From contig FOEZ01000002.1 of the NCBI GenBank assembly GCA_900110595.1, positions 248,001-312,000 of the forward strand: DNA of 64,000 nucleotides. The letters are read 5' to 3'. A model generated the notes under the pieces. That model had not been told where the DNA came from and did not search any database. It was given only the letters and a program-made list of their open reading frames with translations. This stretch comes from Arthrobacter sp. OV608. Its GTDB lineage: Bacteria; Actinomycetota; Actinomycetes; Actinomycetales; Micrococcaceae. This document shows positions 57,005 through 64,000 of this stretch, piece after piece. Both the position numbers and the translations under genes were made by a program. Position 1 is the stretch's first letter; every line of letters begins with the position of its first letter.

Positions 57005-58030
57005 ATGGCCATGAGACGATTCCTGGCACTGGCCATTGCGATTGCCCTGACCTGCACTCTGGCGCCTGCACTGAACTTTGCTACTGCCCAGGCTGCGGCC
57101 GGCCCCTGCATCGGTGCACCTCCTGCCGACACCACCGCATACGCAGAAACCCGGCAGTTCGTGGATACCCAATCGTGGTGGATGCCGGACGTTGACCAGC
57201 CCAACAACTCCACCACCAATACTGGCCACGTCCACCTGGGGGCGTGCATCCCCGAACGCGAAACGATCAGTTCGGACAACATCTCCGTGAATGTGCGGGT
57301 GATCCTCCACGACAACCCGGGCACGGCCAACTACGTCTCCATGGTGTTCATATCCTCCAACAGCGAAACCGTCGTCCAGAAGTGCTACCTGCGGGCTTCT
57401 GCATCAAACTTCACCTGCCCCGGCCCGGGCAACTCAGGCAAGGGCGACTTTGTGTGCACCGGCACCTGCGAGCGCTGGCTGACGTTCTCGCCCCCGATTT
57501 CGGCATTCAAGCACGCGGGCCTTCAGGAGATCCATCTTCGCGCGTTTGTCCCGGAACCGGACGGCAACGAAATGCGGGCCAGCCTTAACTGGCAAACCGA
57601 CATCCAAAACGGAAAGTCAGTGTCCAACGTCTCCAGGTACACGTTTCTGCGTGGCAAGGGGTGGTACACCCACGCCCGGTACTGCGAGGCATCGGTCCGC
57701 AGCGTTCCCATTCCCGATGGCCCAGTATCAGGCATCTGGACGCCGGTGGTGGGCCTGGCCACCCACCCCGATAGTGCAGTCCCGGCAACCCACTCATTCA
57801 TCTCCATCGACCCGGACTTCCACGCCGTTCCGCCCAACCCCGGAACCGTACTCCGGGACGCCGCAGGCCCCTACGGACCCGAGCCCTTTGGGGCCGCCCC
57901 CATCTCAATCGACACCAGGACCCTGGCCAATGGCGTCCATAAGCTGCACCTCCGGTCGTCATGCCGTGACAACAAGCTGGAATCGACCAACTCCGGCGTC
58001 ACGGTGATCCCCTTCACGGTGGCCAACTGA
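57005..58030 (+). CDS. Secreted protein of unknown function
   Basis: 341 aa from ATG 57005 with GGAGG four bases upstream; ATG 57011 is an equal alternative. Signal peptide RRFLALAIAIALTCTLAPAL with cleavage near AQAAAG. Six or more cysteines, spaced as in disulfide-stabilised proteins (GPCIGA, GACIPE, KCYLRA, TCPGPG, FVCTGTCERW, RYCEAS, RSSCRD). Beta-rich; sections such as VRVILHDNPGTANYVSMVFI and GVHKLHLRSSCRDNKLESTN look like Ig-type or carbohydrate-binding sandwiches. No family recognised. It stands first in a group of three secreted proteins. Confidence 0.75.
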   Translation: MAMRRFLALAIAIALTCTLAPALNFATAQAAAGPCIGAPPADTTAYAETRQFVDTQSWWMPDVDQPNNSTTNTGHVHLGACIPERETISSDNISVNVRVILHDNPGTANYVSMVFISSNSETVVQKCYLRASASNFTCPGPGNSGKGDFVCTGTCERWLTFSPPISAFKHAGLQEIHLRAFVPEPDGNEMRASLNWQTDIQNGKSVSNVSRYTFLRGKGWYTHARYCEASVRSVPIPDGPVSGIWTPVVGLATHPDSAVPATHSFISIDPDFHAVPPNPGTVLRDAAGPYGPEPFGAAPISIDTRTLANGVHKLHLRSSCRDNKLESTNSGVTVIPFTVAN

Positions 58031-58233
58031 CAACAGGTGATCAGCGTTTCCAAGTACCCGGGTGCGTACTACCCAAGTATCAGGAACCCGATTCCACGCT
58101 TCGAAGCAGGTACCAGCTACTCGTGACTTCCGCTTGCCCTGAAAACTAGGCTTGCAAAACGGTGTGGCCAGGCCATGGTCGACTGCGCTGCAGATGCTGC
58201 TGGGGCATGGGGTTTCAACTCCGGGGAGCAACA

Positions 58234-59397
58234 TTGTCTGAGCAAGGATTTTTCAACAAAAGTTTGTCCGGCACCGGCAGCAGGTGGTTCTGGCCCGGCA
58301 GATCCGGGGACGTAAAGCCCGGGGCACTGCTGACAGCACTGGTGCTTGCGGCTGAGGGTGGCTTGGTGATGCTGCCTGTTGCTGCCACCGCCGCCGGGCC
58401 GGACTTGCCCGTTTCCACGAATTGTTCTGCGCGGCTGCTCCCGGGCATAGGTGGCCAGGGCAGCAACGCCGTCGCCGCGACCAGCAACGGGCTGGTGGTT
58501 GGCCTGGCCGATACCGCCACGGGCGGGTCCGCTCCAGTGCTCTGGCGGGACGGTCAGCCCACGGTGCTGGCGATCCCGCTCGATGCAGCGGTTCCTGAGT
58601 CTGTGAATGCGGCCGGCGTGGTGGTCGGAACGGGCTATGACGCCGCCAATGAGGTGCTGGTTGGCTGGTGGTGGCAAGACGGTCAGTACCACCCCCTCCC
58701 GGTCACTCCCGGTGAGATTGCACTCCCCTCGATGGTGTCGGACAGCGGCGTTGTTGTGGGTGCGGTGATCGACGACGAGGAGCACTCCGACGGACCGGGT
58801 GCCGACGACGACGAGCGTCCCGCCGTGTGGTCCGCCGTGACCGCGGCGCCCCGCGAACTTGCGTTGCCTGCCGGAGCGCGGGGCGGTCATGCCTTCGCCG
58901 TAGGACCGGACGGCACGGCGGGTGGGGTGGCCCTTGGCGACGACGCCACCCCGGTCGTGTGGTCACCGACGGGCGCCCCGAGGGCCCTGCCGACTCTCAT
59001 CGGGAAGGGCGGTGTGGTGCTTGGCATCGACTCTGCCGGGCAGGCGCTGGGCCAAAGTGCCGTGGCCGAAGGAACCCACGCGGTGGCCTGGGGAGCCCTG
59101 GGCGTGATTTCCGACGTCGGCTCAACCGCCGCAGGCCCCTCCTCCAGCGCGGCGTCAGGCACTGCAGGAACGACAGTGGGTGAAGGCAGTTCGCCGTCCT
59201 TCCGCGGTTCCCGGCCCCAGGCGCTGATGTGGACCGGCAAGAGCGCCCGGATCCTCCCACCGGGCTCTGATGCCCAGTTCACCGGAGTCTCCGGGTCGGC
59301 CAGCTCTGTGGCACGGCAAGGCGGAACCACTGTTGTGATTGGGTACTCCGCCGCAGCCAACGGGCTGCGCCGCGCCACCGAATGGAGCTGCAAGTGA
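58234..59397 (+). CDS. Secreted HAF-repeat (beta-propeller-like) protein
   Basis: 387 aa from TTG 58234, chosen for GGGGAG eight bases upstream; ATG 58207 is in frame. A hydrophobic export segment at about residues 30-48 (LLTALVLAAEGGLVMLPVAA). Then repeated HAF-type units of about 45-50 residues (APVLWRDGQPTVLAIPL, GWWWQDGQYHPLPV, PVVWSPTGAPRALPTL, ALMWTGKSARILPP), each a W-x-x-G...L strand pair preceded by a VNAAGVVVG-type turn. This is probably a five- to six-bladed propeller. Ligand unknown. Its stop overlaps the next start as GTGA. Confidence 0.8.
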   Translation: MSEQGFFNKSLSGTGSRWFWPGRSGDVKPGALLTALVLAAEGGLVMLPVAATAAGPDLPVSTNCSARLLPGIGGQGSNAVAATSNGLVVGLADTATGGSAPVLWRDGQPTVLAIPLDAAVPESVNAAGVVVGTGYDAANEVLVGWWWQDGQYHPLPVTPGEIALPSMVSDSGVVVGAVIDDEEHSDGPGADDDERPAVWSAVTAAPRELALPAGARGGHAFAVGPDGTAGGVALGDDATPVVWSPTGAPRALPTLIGKGGVVLGIDSAGQALGQSAVAEGTHAVAWGALGVISDVGSTAAGPSSSAASGTAGTTVGEGSSPSFRGSRPQALMWTGKSARILPPGSDAQFTGVSGSASSVARQGGTTVVIGYSAAANGLRRATEWSCK

Positions 59398-61280
59398 CCG
59401 CCCACCAGCACACGCGCCACCCGCTGCGCCGGGCGCTCGCCGTCCTGCTCGGCACCGCACTCGTTCTCGCCAATGTCTATTTCCTTGCCACGTCGCGGGA
59501 TTCCCAGGCCACCGCCGCAACCTCCGTGAGCCTGGGGTTCGCCGGTGACACCGGCGGCAACACGGTGACCGGCAAGGTGATTGATGCAGCACGCACCGCG
59601 GGGGCCGGGGCGATGTTCAACCTCGGGGACATGTCCTACTCCCAGATCACCCCGGAATCGTCCTGGTGCTCGTTCGTCAAGCAGCATGCCGGGACGATGC
59701 CCTACGAGTTCGTGTCCGGGAACCACGAGGACAACGGACCTGACGGCGTATGGTCCAGCTTTGCCTCGTGCCTGCCGGACCAGCTGGGCTCGATCGGAAA
59801 CTACGCGCAGCAGTTCTACACGGACTACCCGGCAGGCAGCCCCCTGGTTCGCGTCATCATGGCATCCCCGAAACTGACGTACAGCGGCAGCAGCCTGGAC
59901 TGGTCCTACAAGTCGGGCACCCAAGGCTACAAGTTCGTGTCGTCGGCGATCGACTCCGCACACGCAGCGGGAATTCCGTTCGTGGTGGTGGGAATGCACA
60001 TGTACTGCCTGTCCATGGTCAACTACCCCTGCGCGGCCAGTCCTGACCTGATGAACCTGCTGGTGGCGAAGAAGGTGGATCTGTACCTGCAGGCCCACGA
60101 CCATGCGTACGCGCGCAGCTACCCGCTCGCACTCAAGGGCAGCTGCACGGCCATCCCCGTCAGCAGTTTTAACCCCGACTGCGTCGCCGACACAAACCCC
60201 AGCGGGCAGTTCGCCGCCGGGACCGGGACCATCCTGGCCACCGTGGGTTCGGGCGGCAGATCGCTCAACAGCGAGAGCAACACGACGACGGCCCCGTACT
60301 TCCAGCGGTTCATGGGCACCAACAACAACCCGACGTACGGCTTCTTGAAAGTATCGGTGACCAGCACCGCCCTTACCGGTTCATTTGTTAGGGCCTCGGG
60401 CGGAACCTTCACCGACAATTTCACCGTCACCCGGGCAGCGCCTCCGCCAAGCCCGAGCCCGACGCCGACACCGACGCCGACGCCCACCCCGACGGCCACG
60501 CCAACGACGCCTCCCACAACGACGTCGCCGCCGACAACAACGTCACCTCCGCCCACTACGACCTCGCCTCCGCCCACCACGACCTCGCCTCCACCGGCAC
60601 CGACAGCCGTCTCGGTTCGGTCATCGGCAACCGGAGCCGGCGAGTTGACTGCTGCGGGCTCGTACACCGCCGCCCTGCCTGCAGGCTGGCAGCCGGGCGA
60701 CACAGTGTTCCTGTTCTCGCAGGTCACGGTGTCCTCCTCGGCCAACACCACGGCTCCCGCGGGATGGACGCGGGCAGTGGGCGACTTCACCAGCGCCGGA
60801 TCCGCGTCGGCCCACCAGGCGGTCTGGTACCGGGTAATGCAGGCTGGCGACACAGCGCCGAGCGTGCCTGAACCCGCCTCCCGCTTTGCCTGGTCCACTG
60901 TTGCCGTACAGGGCGCAAACCAGACGACACCGCTGGATGTCGCGCCCACCACTGACACCAACAGTGGGGTGGCCTACCCGGGTGTCCGCGCCCCATCAAT
61001 CACGCCGGTAACGCCGGGGGCGCTGCTGCTGACCGCACATGGCGTCAGGAACGGCACCAACTCGGCTACCACCACCTTCACCCCGGCAGCAGGGACTACT
61101 GAGGTTGGCGACGTGACGTCAGGCATCGCGTCCAAATCGAACGCGGCGATCGAGGTCAACGCCCTCCCGCTGACCGATACCGCCGCGACCGGTGCAAAAA
61201 CTGCCAGCGCAACATCAAGCTCCGGCGCCGTCATCAACCAGTGCGGTTTGGCAATCGTTGTGCGGCCAGCGGGTCCGTGA
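59394..61280 (+). CDS. Secreted metallophosphoesterase with Pro/Thr linker and C-terminal beta domain
   Basis: 628 aa from GTG 59394 (GGAG six bases upstream; ATG 59382 also in frame). Signal anchor RRALAVLLGTALVLANVYFL. Phosphoesterase domain to about residue 345: LGFAGDTGGN, MFNLGDMSYSQ, VSGNHEDNG, VVVGMHMYC and YLQAHDHAYARS supply the metal and catalytic residues. A Pro/Thr/Ser linker at about 352-402 is followed by a beta-sandwich of about 225 residues with repeats around PAGWQPGDTVFLFSQVTV. Probably a wall-spanning or wall-bound phosphatase releasing phosphate from organic esters. Confidence 0.87.
   Translation: MTAHQHTRHPLRRALAVLLGTALVLANVYFLATSRDSQATAATSVSLGFAGDTGGNTVTGKVIDAARTAGAGAMFNLGDMSYSQITPESSWCSFVKQHAGTMPYEFVSGNHEDNGPDGVWSSFASCLPDQLGSIGNYAQQFYTDYPAGSPLVRVIMASPKLTYSGSSLDWSYKSGTQGYKFVSSAIDSAHAAGIPFVVVGMHMYCLSMVNYPCAASPDLMNLLVAKKVDLYLQAHDHAYARSYPLALKGSCTAIPVSSFNPDCVADTNPSGQFAAGTGTILATVGSGGRSLNSESNTTTAPYFQRFMGTNNNPTYGFLKVSVTSTALTGSFVRASGGTFTDNFTVTRAAPPPSPSPTPTPTPTPTPTATPTTPPTTTSPPTTTSPPPTTTSPPPTTTSPPPAPTAVSVRSSATGAGELTAAGSYTAALPAGWQPGDTVFLFSQVTVSSSANTTAPAGWTRAVGDFTSAGSASAHQAVWYRVMQAGDTAPSVPEPASRFAWSTVAVQGANQTTPLDVAPTTDTNSGVAYPGVRAPSITPVTPGALLLTAHGVRNGTNSATTTFTPAAGTTEVGDVTSGIASKSNAAIEVNALPLTDTAATGAKTASATSSSGAVINQCGLAIVVRPAGP
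60448..60601 (+). repeat. Low-complexity Pro/Thr/Ser codon repeat
   Basis: CCGACNCCGACN and ACNACGTCNCCNCCN codon repeats encode the (PT)n and (PPTTTS)n linker of the metallophosphoesterase. About six PPTTTS-type units are present. Such tracts change length by slippage; this is a coding repeat, not a regulatory one. Confidence 0.85.
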
Positions 61281-61308
61281 GCTTGCCTTAATCCGTCGTC
61301 CATTTGAG

Positions 61309-61327
61309 TTAGGTTAGGGTTCCCTTA
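61309..61327. promoter_or_regulatory. IdeR/DmdR-type iron box
   Basis: TTAGGTTAGGGTTCCCTTA agrees with the iron-box consensus TTAGGTTAGGCTAACCTAA at 15 of 19 positions, with the left half perfect. It starts 28 bases after the metallophosphoesterase stop and ends 12 bases before the GTG of the adenylation/acyltransferase gene. A TATAAG at 61325-61330 overlaps its edge and would be a -10, so IdeR binding would block the promoter. Confidence 0.75.
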
Positions 61328-61339
61328 TAAGGTGCACCG

Positions 61340-64000
61340 GTGACGTTACAGACAGAGCTCGCCGGCGTCTCCTTTGCCGCCACCCTGGCCCGCTTTGGAG
61401 ACCGCACCGCCGTCAGCACCCAGACCGGCTCATTGAGCTACCGCGAGCTCGCCCGCCGGGTGGAGGACATGGTCCACTCATTCGGCCAAGGCCGGCGCCT
61501 GGTTGCACTTGAGGCCGAGAACAGCCTGCCGTCGCTCGTGGCCTACCTGGCCGCCCTCGCGGCCGGGAACCCGCTGCTGGTCCTGCCCTCCGGCGGCTCG
61601 GCTGCCGATGCCCTGATCGCGGCCTACAACCCGGACATCGTGGTGCAGGCGTCCTCCGGCGAAGCGGTCCTGGACGTGCGCCGCGAGGACACCGCGCACG
61701 ATTTGCATCCGGACCTGGCGCTGCTGCTCAGCACCTCCGGGTCCACCGGCTCGCCCAAACTGGCGCGCCTGTCCGCCGGCAGTATCCAGGCCAACGCCGC
61801 CGCGATCGCCGAGTACCTGCAGCTGCGCCCCAGCGACACCGCCGCCACCACGCTCCCCCTCTCCTACTGCTACGGCATGAGCGTGGTCAACAGCCACTTC
61901 CTCGTGGGTGCCACCCTGGCGCTGACGGATCTTTCGGTGGTGGACCCCTGCTTCTGGGACCTCGTCCGCGCTGAGAAGGTGACGTCCTTCGCCGCGGTGC
62001 CCTACACGTTCGACCTCCTGGACCGGGTGGGCTTTGCGGACATGGACGTGCCGAGCCTGCGGTACATCACGCAGGCCGGCGGACGGCTGGCCCCGGACCG
62101 CGTGCGCTCCTACGCCGAGCTGGGCCGACAGCAGGGGTGGGACCTGTTTGTGATGTACGGCCAGACCGAGGCGACGGCGCGCATGGCCTACCTCCCGCCG
62201 GACCAGGCTGCTGAGAATCCGCAGGCCATCGGCGTGCCCGTGCCCGGCGGGTCCTTCCGGCTGGAGCCCGTCCCCGGACTGGACGCCTCAGAGCTGGTGT
62301 ACTCCGGGCCGAACGTGATGCTGGGGTACGCCGAGCGGCCCGAGGACCTTGCCCTGGGCCGGGTGGTCACCGAGCTTCAGACCGGCGACCTCGCCCGCCG
62401 CGGCGCCAGCGGCCTCTACGAGATCGTGGGCCGGCGCAGCCGGTTCGTGAAGATCGTGGGCCTCCGGGTGGACCTGGGGCAGGTGGAAAAGATCCTGGCC
62501 GATCTCGGCGTGACCGCTGCCGCTGCCGGCACCGACGACGCTGTCGTGGTCGCCATCGAAGGCGACCACAACCTCGCCCTCATCGCCAAAACCCTGGCGC
62601 AGGACCTGGGCCTGCCGCGCGCCGCCGTCGAACTTCATCCCGTGGAGGCCATCCCGCGGCTCAGCAACGGGAAGCCGGACTACCCCGCCGTCGCCGCCCT
62701 CGCCTCCGAACGGGGGAACGACGACGACGCTCCCTCGGCCCCAGACGCGGGCTCCACTGATGTGCGCCGCATCTTCGCCGAAGTGCTGGAGCAGGACGAC
62801 GTCGCCGATACCGACACGTTCGTGTCCCTCGGCGGCGACTCGCTCTCCTACGTGGCAGCGTCCCTCCGGCTGGAGCAGGCGCTCGGCTACCTTCCGCAGG
62901 GCTGGCACCTGATGCCGGTGTGCGAGCTCGCCCCGGCGCCGCACGCATCACTCCGCCAGGTGCCGCCGTCGGGCACTCATCGTCCGGAGAAGCCACGAGG
63001 ACTCAGTGCCTGGCGGCGGAAGGTGCTCGCGCCGATGGAGACGGGGATCGTGCTCCGCGCCGTGGCCATCATCTTTATCGTCTCCACCCACATCGGTTTC
63101 TTCCACTGGACGGGCACCGCACACGTCCTCATGGCCCTGGCCGGCTACAACTTTGCCCGATTCCAGTTGTCCGGCGAGCGCACGGCACGGCTGCGGCGGC
63201 ACCTGCGCAGCATCGCGCGGATTGTGGTGCCCAGTGTGGCGGTCATCGCCCTTGCGTTCGCCATCACGGACAAATACGCCTGGTACAACGTGTTCCTGCT
63301 GAACCCGCTGCTGGGCCCGCCGGGGTGGAGCGACTACTCGCGTTTCTGGTTTGTGGAGATCCTGGTCCACATCCTCCTGGGCCTGGCCGCGGTGCTGGCC
63401 ATCCCGGCCGTTGACCGGGCAGTGCGCCGGTGGCCGTGGGCTTTCGGGATGGCCCTGGTGGCGGTTGATATGCCGCTGTTTTTTGGCCTCGTGGACAGCC
63501 ACTATCCGGGCCAGGGTCCTGTGCTGTGGCTGTTCGGGCTGGGCTGGGCCGCTGCCACTTCCCGCACGCTATGGCACAGGGCGGCCGTGACGGCGGTGGC
63601 GTTCCTGGTGGTTCCCGAGTCCTTCGACAACCCCTACCGCAGCGCCACCATCCTGGCCGGCTGCCTCATCCTGCTCTGGCTGCCCACCCTGCACGTTCCC
63701 CGCGGGCTGCACCGGATCACCGCCCTGCTGGCCAGCGCGTCCCTGCACATCTACGTGACCCACTGGCTGGTGTATCCGCTGGTTGACCCCTACAGCAAGG
63801 GCCTGGCCGTGCTGGCTTCCCTGGCTTGCGGGGTCCTCTACTGGATCCTGGCCACGCGGGCCATGGGGTTCGTGGAGAAGCGGATGAAGCGCCGGCGCTC
63901 TCGGTCCGCTGTTGCCGCCGCCGTGCATTCCCGCCCGGTTACTTTCCGGGCCTACGGACGCCGCGCCGCGGACGACGGCGTGTCCCCGGCTCTGGCGCCC
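61340..64000 (+). CDS. Adenylation-carrier-acyltransferase-3 fusion protein (5' part, open at window end)
   Basis: At least 887 codons from GTG 61340, no stop before the window ends. Residues 1-450 are an adenylation domain: A3 motif LLLSTSGSTGSPKLARLSAG, LPLSYCYGMSVVNSHFLVGA, VMYGQTEATARMAYLPP, LQTGDLARRG and the A10 lysine in RLSNGKPDYPAV. Residues 470-535 are a phosphopantetheine carrier (DTDTFVSLGGDSLSYVAAS; Ser is the attachment site). From about 570 an acyltransferase-3 membrane domain follows (LRAVAIIFIVSTHIGFFHW, HVLMALAGYNFARFQLSG, then about eight helices). Activation, tethering and membrane transfer of an acid in one chain, under an iron box, suggests a siderophore or iron-starvation surface modification. 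Confidence 0.85.
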   Translation, partial: MTLQTELAGVSFAATLARFGDRTAVSTQTGSLSYRELARRVEDMVHSFGQGRRLVALEAENSLPSLVAYLAALAAGNPLLVLPSGGSAADALIAAYNPDIVVQASSGEAVLDVRREDTAHDLHPDLALLLSTSGSTGSPKLARLSAGSIQANAAAIAEYLQLRPSDTAATTLPLSYCYGMSVVNSHFLVGATLALTDLSVVDPCFWDLVRAEKVTSFAAVPYTFDLLDRVGFADMDVPSLRYITQAGGRLAPDRVRSYAELGRQQGWDLFVMYGQTEATARMAYLPPDQAAENPQAIGVPVPGGSFRLEPVPGLDASELVYSGPNVMLGYAERPEDLALGRVVTELQTGDLARRGASGLYEIVGRRSRFVKIVGLRVDLGQVEKILADLGVTAAAAGTDDAVVVAIEGDHNLALIAKTLAQDLGLPRAAVELHPVEAIPRLSNGKPDYPAVAALASERGNDDDAPSAPDAGSTDVRRIFAEVLEQDDVADTDTFVSLGGDSLSYVAASLRLEQALGYLPQGWHLMPVCELAPAPHASLRQVPPSGTHRPEKPRGLSAWRRKVLAPMETGIVLRAVAIIFIVSTHIGFFHWTGTAHVLMALAGYNFARFQLSGERTARLRRHLRSIARIVVPSVAVIALAFAITDKYAWYNVFLLNPLLGPPGWSDYSRFWFVEILVHILLGLAAVLAIPAVDRAVRRWPWAFGMALVAVDMPLFFGLVDSHYPGQGPVLWLFGLGWAAATSRTLWHRAAVTAVAFLVVPESFDNPYRSATILAGCLILLWLPTLHVPRGLHRITALLASASLHIYVTHWLVYPLVDPYSKGLAVLASLACGVLYWILATRAMGFVEKRMKRRRSRSAVAAAVHSRPVTFRAYGRRAADDGVSPALAP

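Noticed and set aside
60448..60601. Short tandem repeats considered as a CRISPR-like or satellite array
   Set aside because: They are in-frame Pro/Thr/Ser codons of a protein linker without unique spacers.
1..64000. Canonical defence or CRISPR system
   Set aside because: No Cas, restriction-modification, toxin-antitoxin or retron signature was seen; the HA-repeat protein alone is not enough.

Overview
The window is high-GC DNA coding densely on both strands. It shows ATGA/GTGA gene overlaps, frequent GTG and TTG starts, IdeR/DmdR-type iron boxes and LAxTG sorting motifs. Together with the family content (PaaABCDE ring oxygenation, an EspI-like ParA ATPase, DUF4012, class E sortase substrate) this points to a soil actinobacterium, most likely Arthrobacter/Pseudarthrobacter (Micrococcaceae). 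That assignment is inference from gene style and was not tested by a search.

Layout. (1) 1-5.3 kb: 5' end of a 2-oxoacid dehydrogenase E1-alpha gene, an unusual ArsR-ANTAR fusion regulator, an Lrp/AsnC regulator, and an orphan EspI-like ParA/MinD ATPase with three tiny membrane proteins; a decayed second copy of the Lrp gene follows. (2) 5.4-31 kb: an exopolysaccharide locus. It has a secreted beta-helix protein with phage-tail-like ends, an IS1182-type element inserted exactly in that gene's stop codon, an EpsG-type polymerase, a leftward operon of glycosyltransferases, two pyruvyltransferase-like proteins and a flippase fused in frame to a nitroreductase-like domain. It continues with a Wzz/BY-kinase, another glycosyltransferase, the priming sugar phosphotransferase, UDP-glucose dehydrogenase, a DUF4012 protein, a cell-wall sorted LAxTG protein, VanZ and GalU. 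GalU and Ugd supply UDP-glucose and UDP-glucuronate; the priming transferase, glycosyltransferases, flippase, polymerase and Wzz-kinase would build, export and size the polymer; pyruvyltransferases would decorate it. Long non-coding stretches with gene debris lie inside this locus.

(3) 31.5-39 kb: a divergent, LacI-controlled catabolic locus with a TRAP transporter (DctP, fused DctQM), two NAD(P)-dependent oxidoreductases, a monooxygenase-like protein and gluconokinase; the substrate is probably a sugar acid but is not known. A perfect LacI-type palindrome sits between the two arms. (4) 39-44.3 kb: phenylacetyl-CoA epoxidase operon paaABCDE plus a PaaG-like isomerase, with a PaaR-like operator in front of paaA. 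(5) 44.4-50.4 kb: mixed small genes (GAF protein, a protein made only of helicase-associated repeats, a zinc-ribbon microprotein, VOC protein, divergent SDR/MarR pair with two palindromes).

(6) 50.6-64 kb: envelope and iron genes. A P19/Tp34-like iron protein carries an iron box. Next come two secreted metallophosphoesterases, an SGNH lipoprotein, PAP2 and DedA proteins, a two-component system, a HAF-repeat protein, and an open-ended gene encoding adenylation, carrier and membrane acyltransferase-3 domains in one chain under a second iron box. The most unusual items are that last gene, the flippase-nitroreductase fusion, the ArsR-ANTAR fusion and the orphan EspI-like locus.
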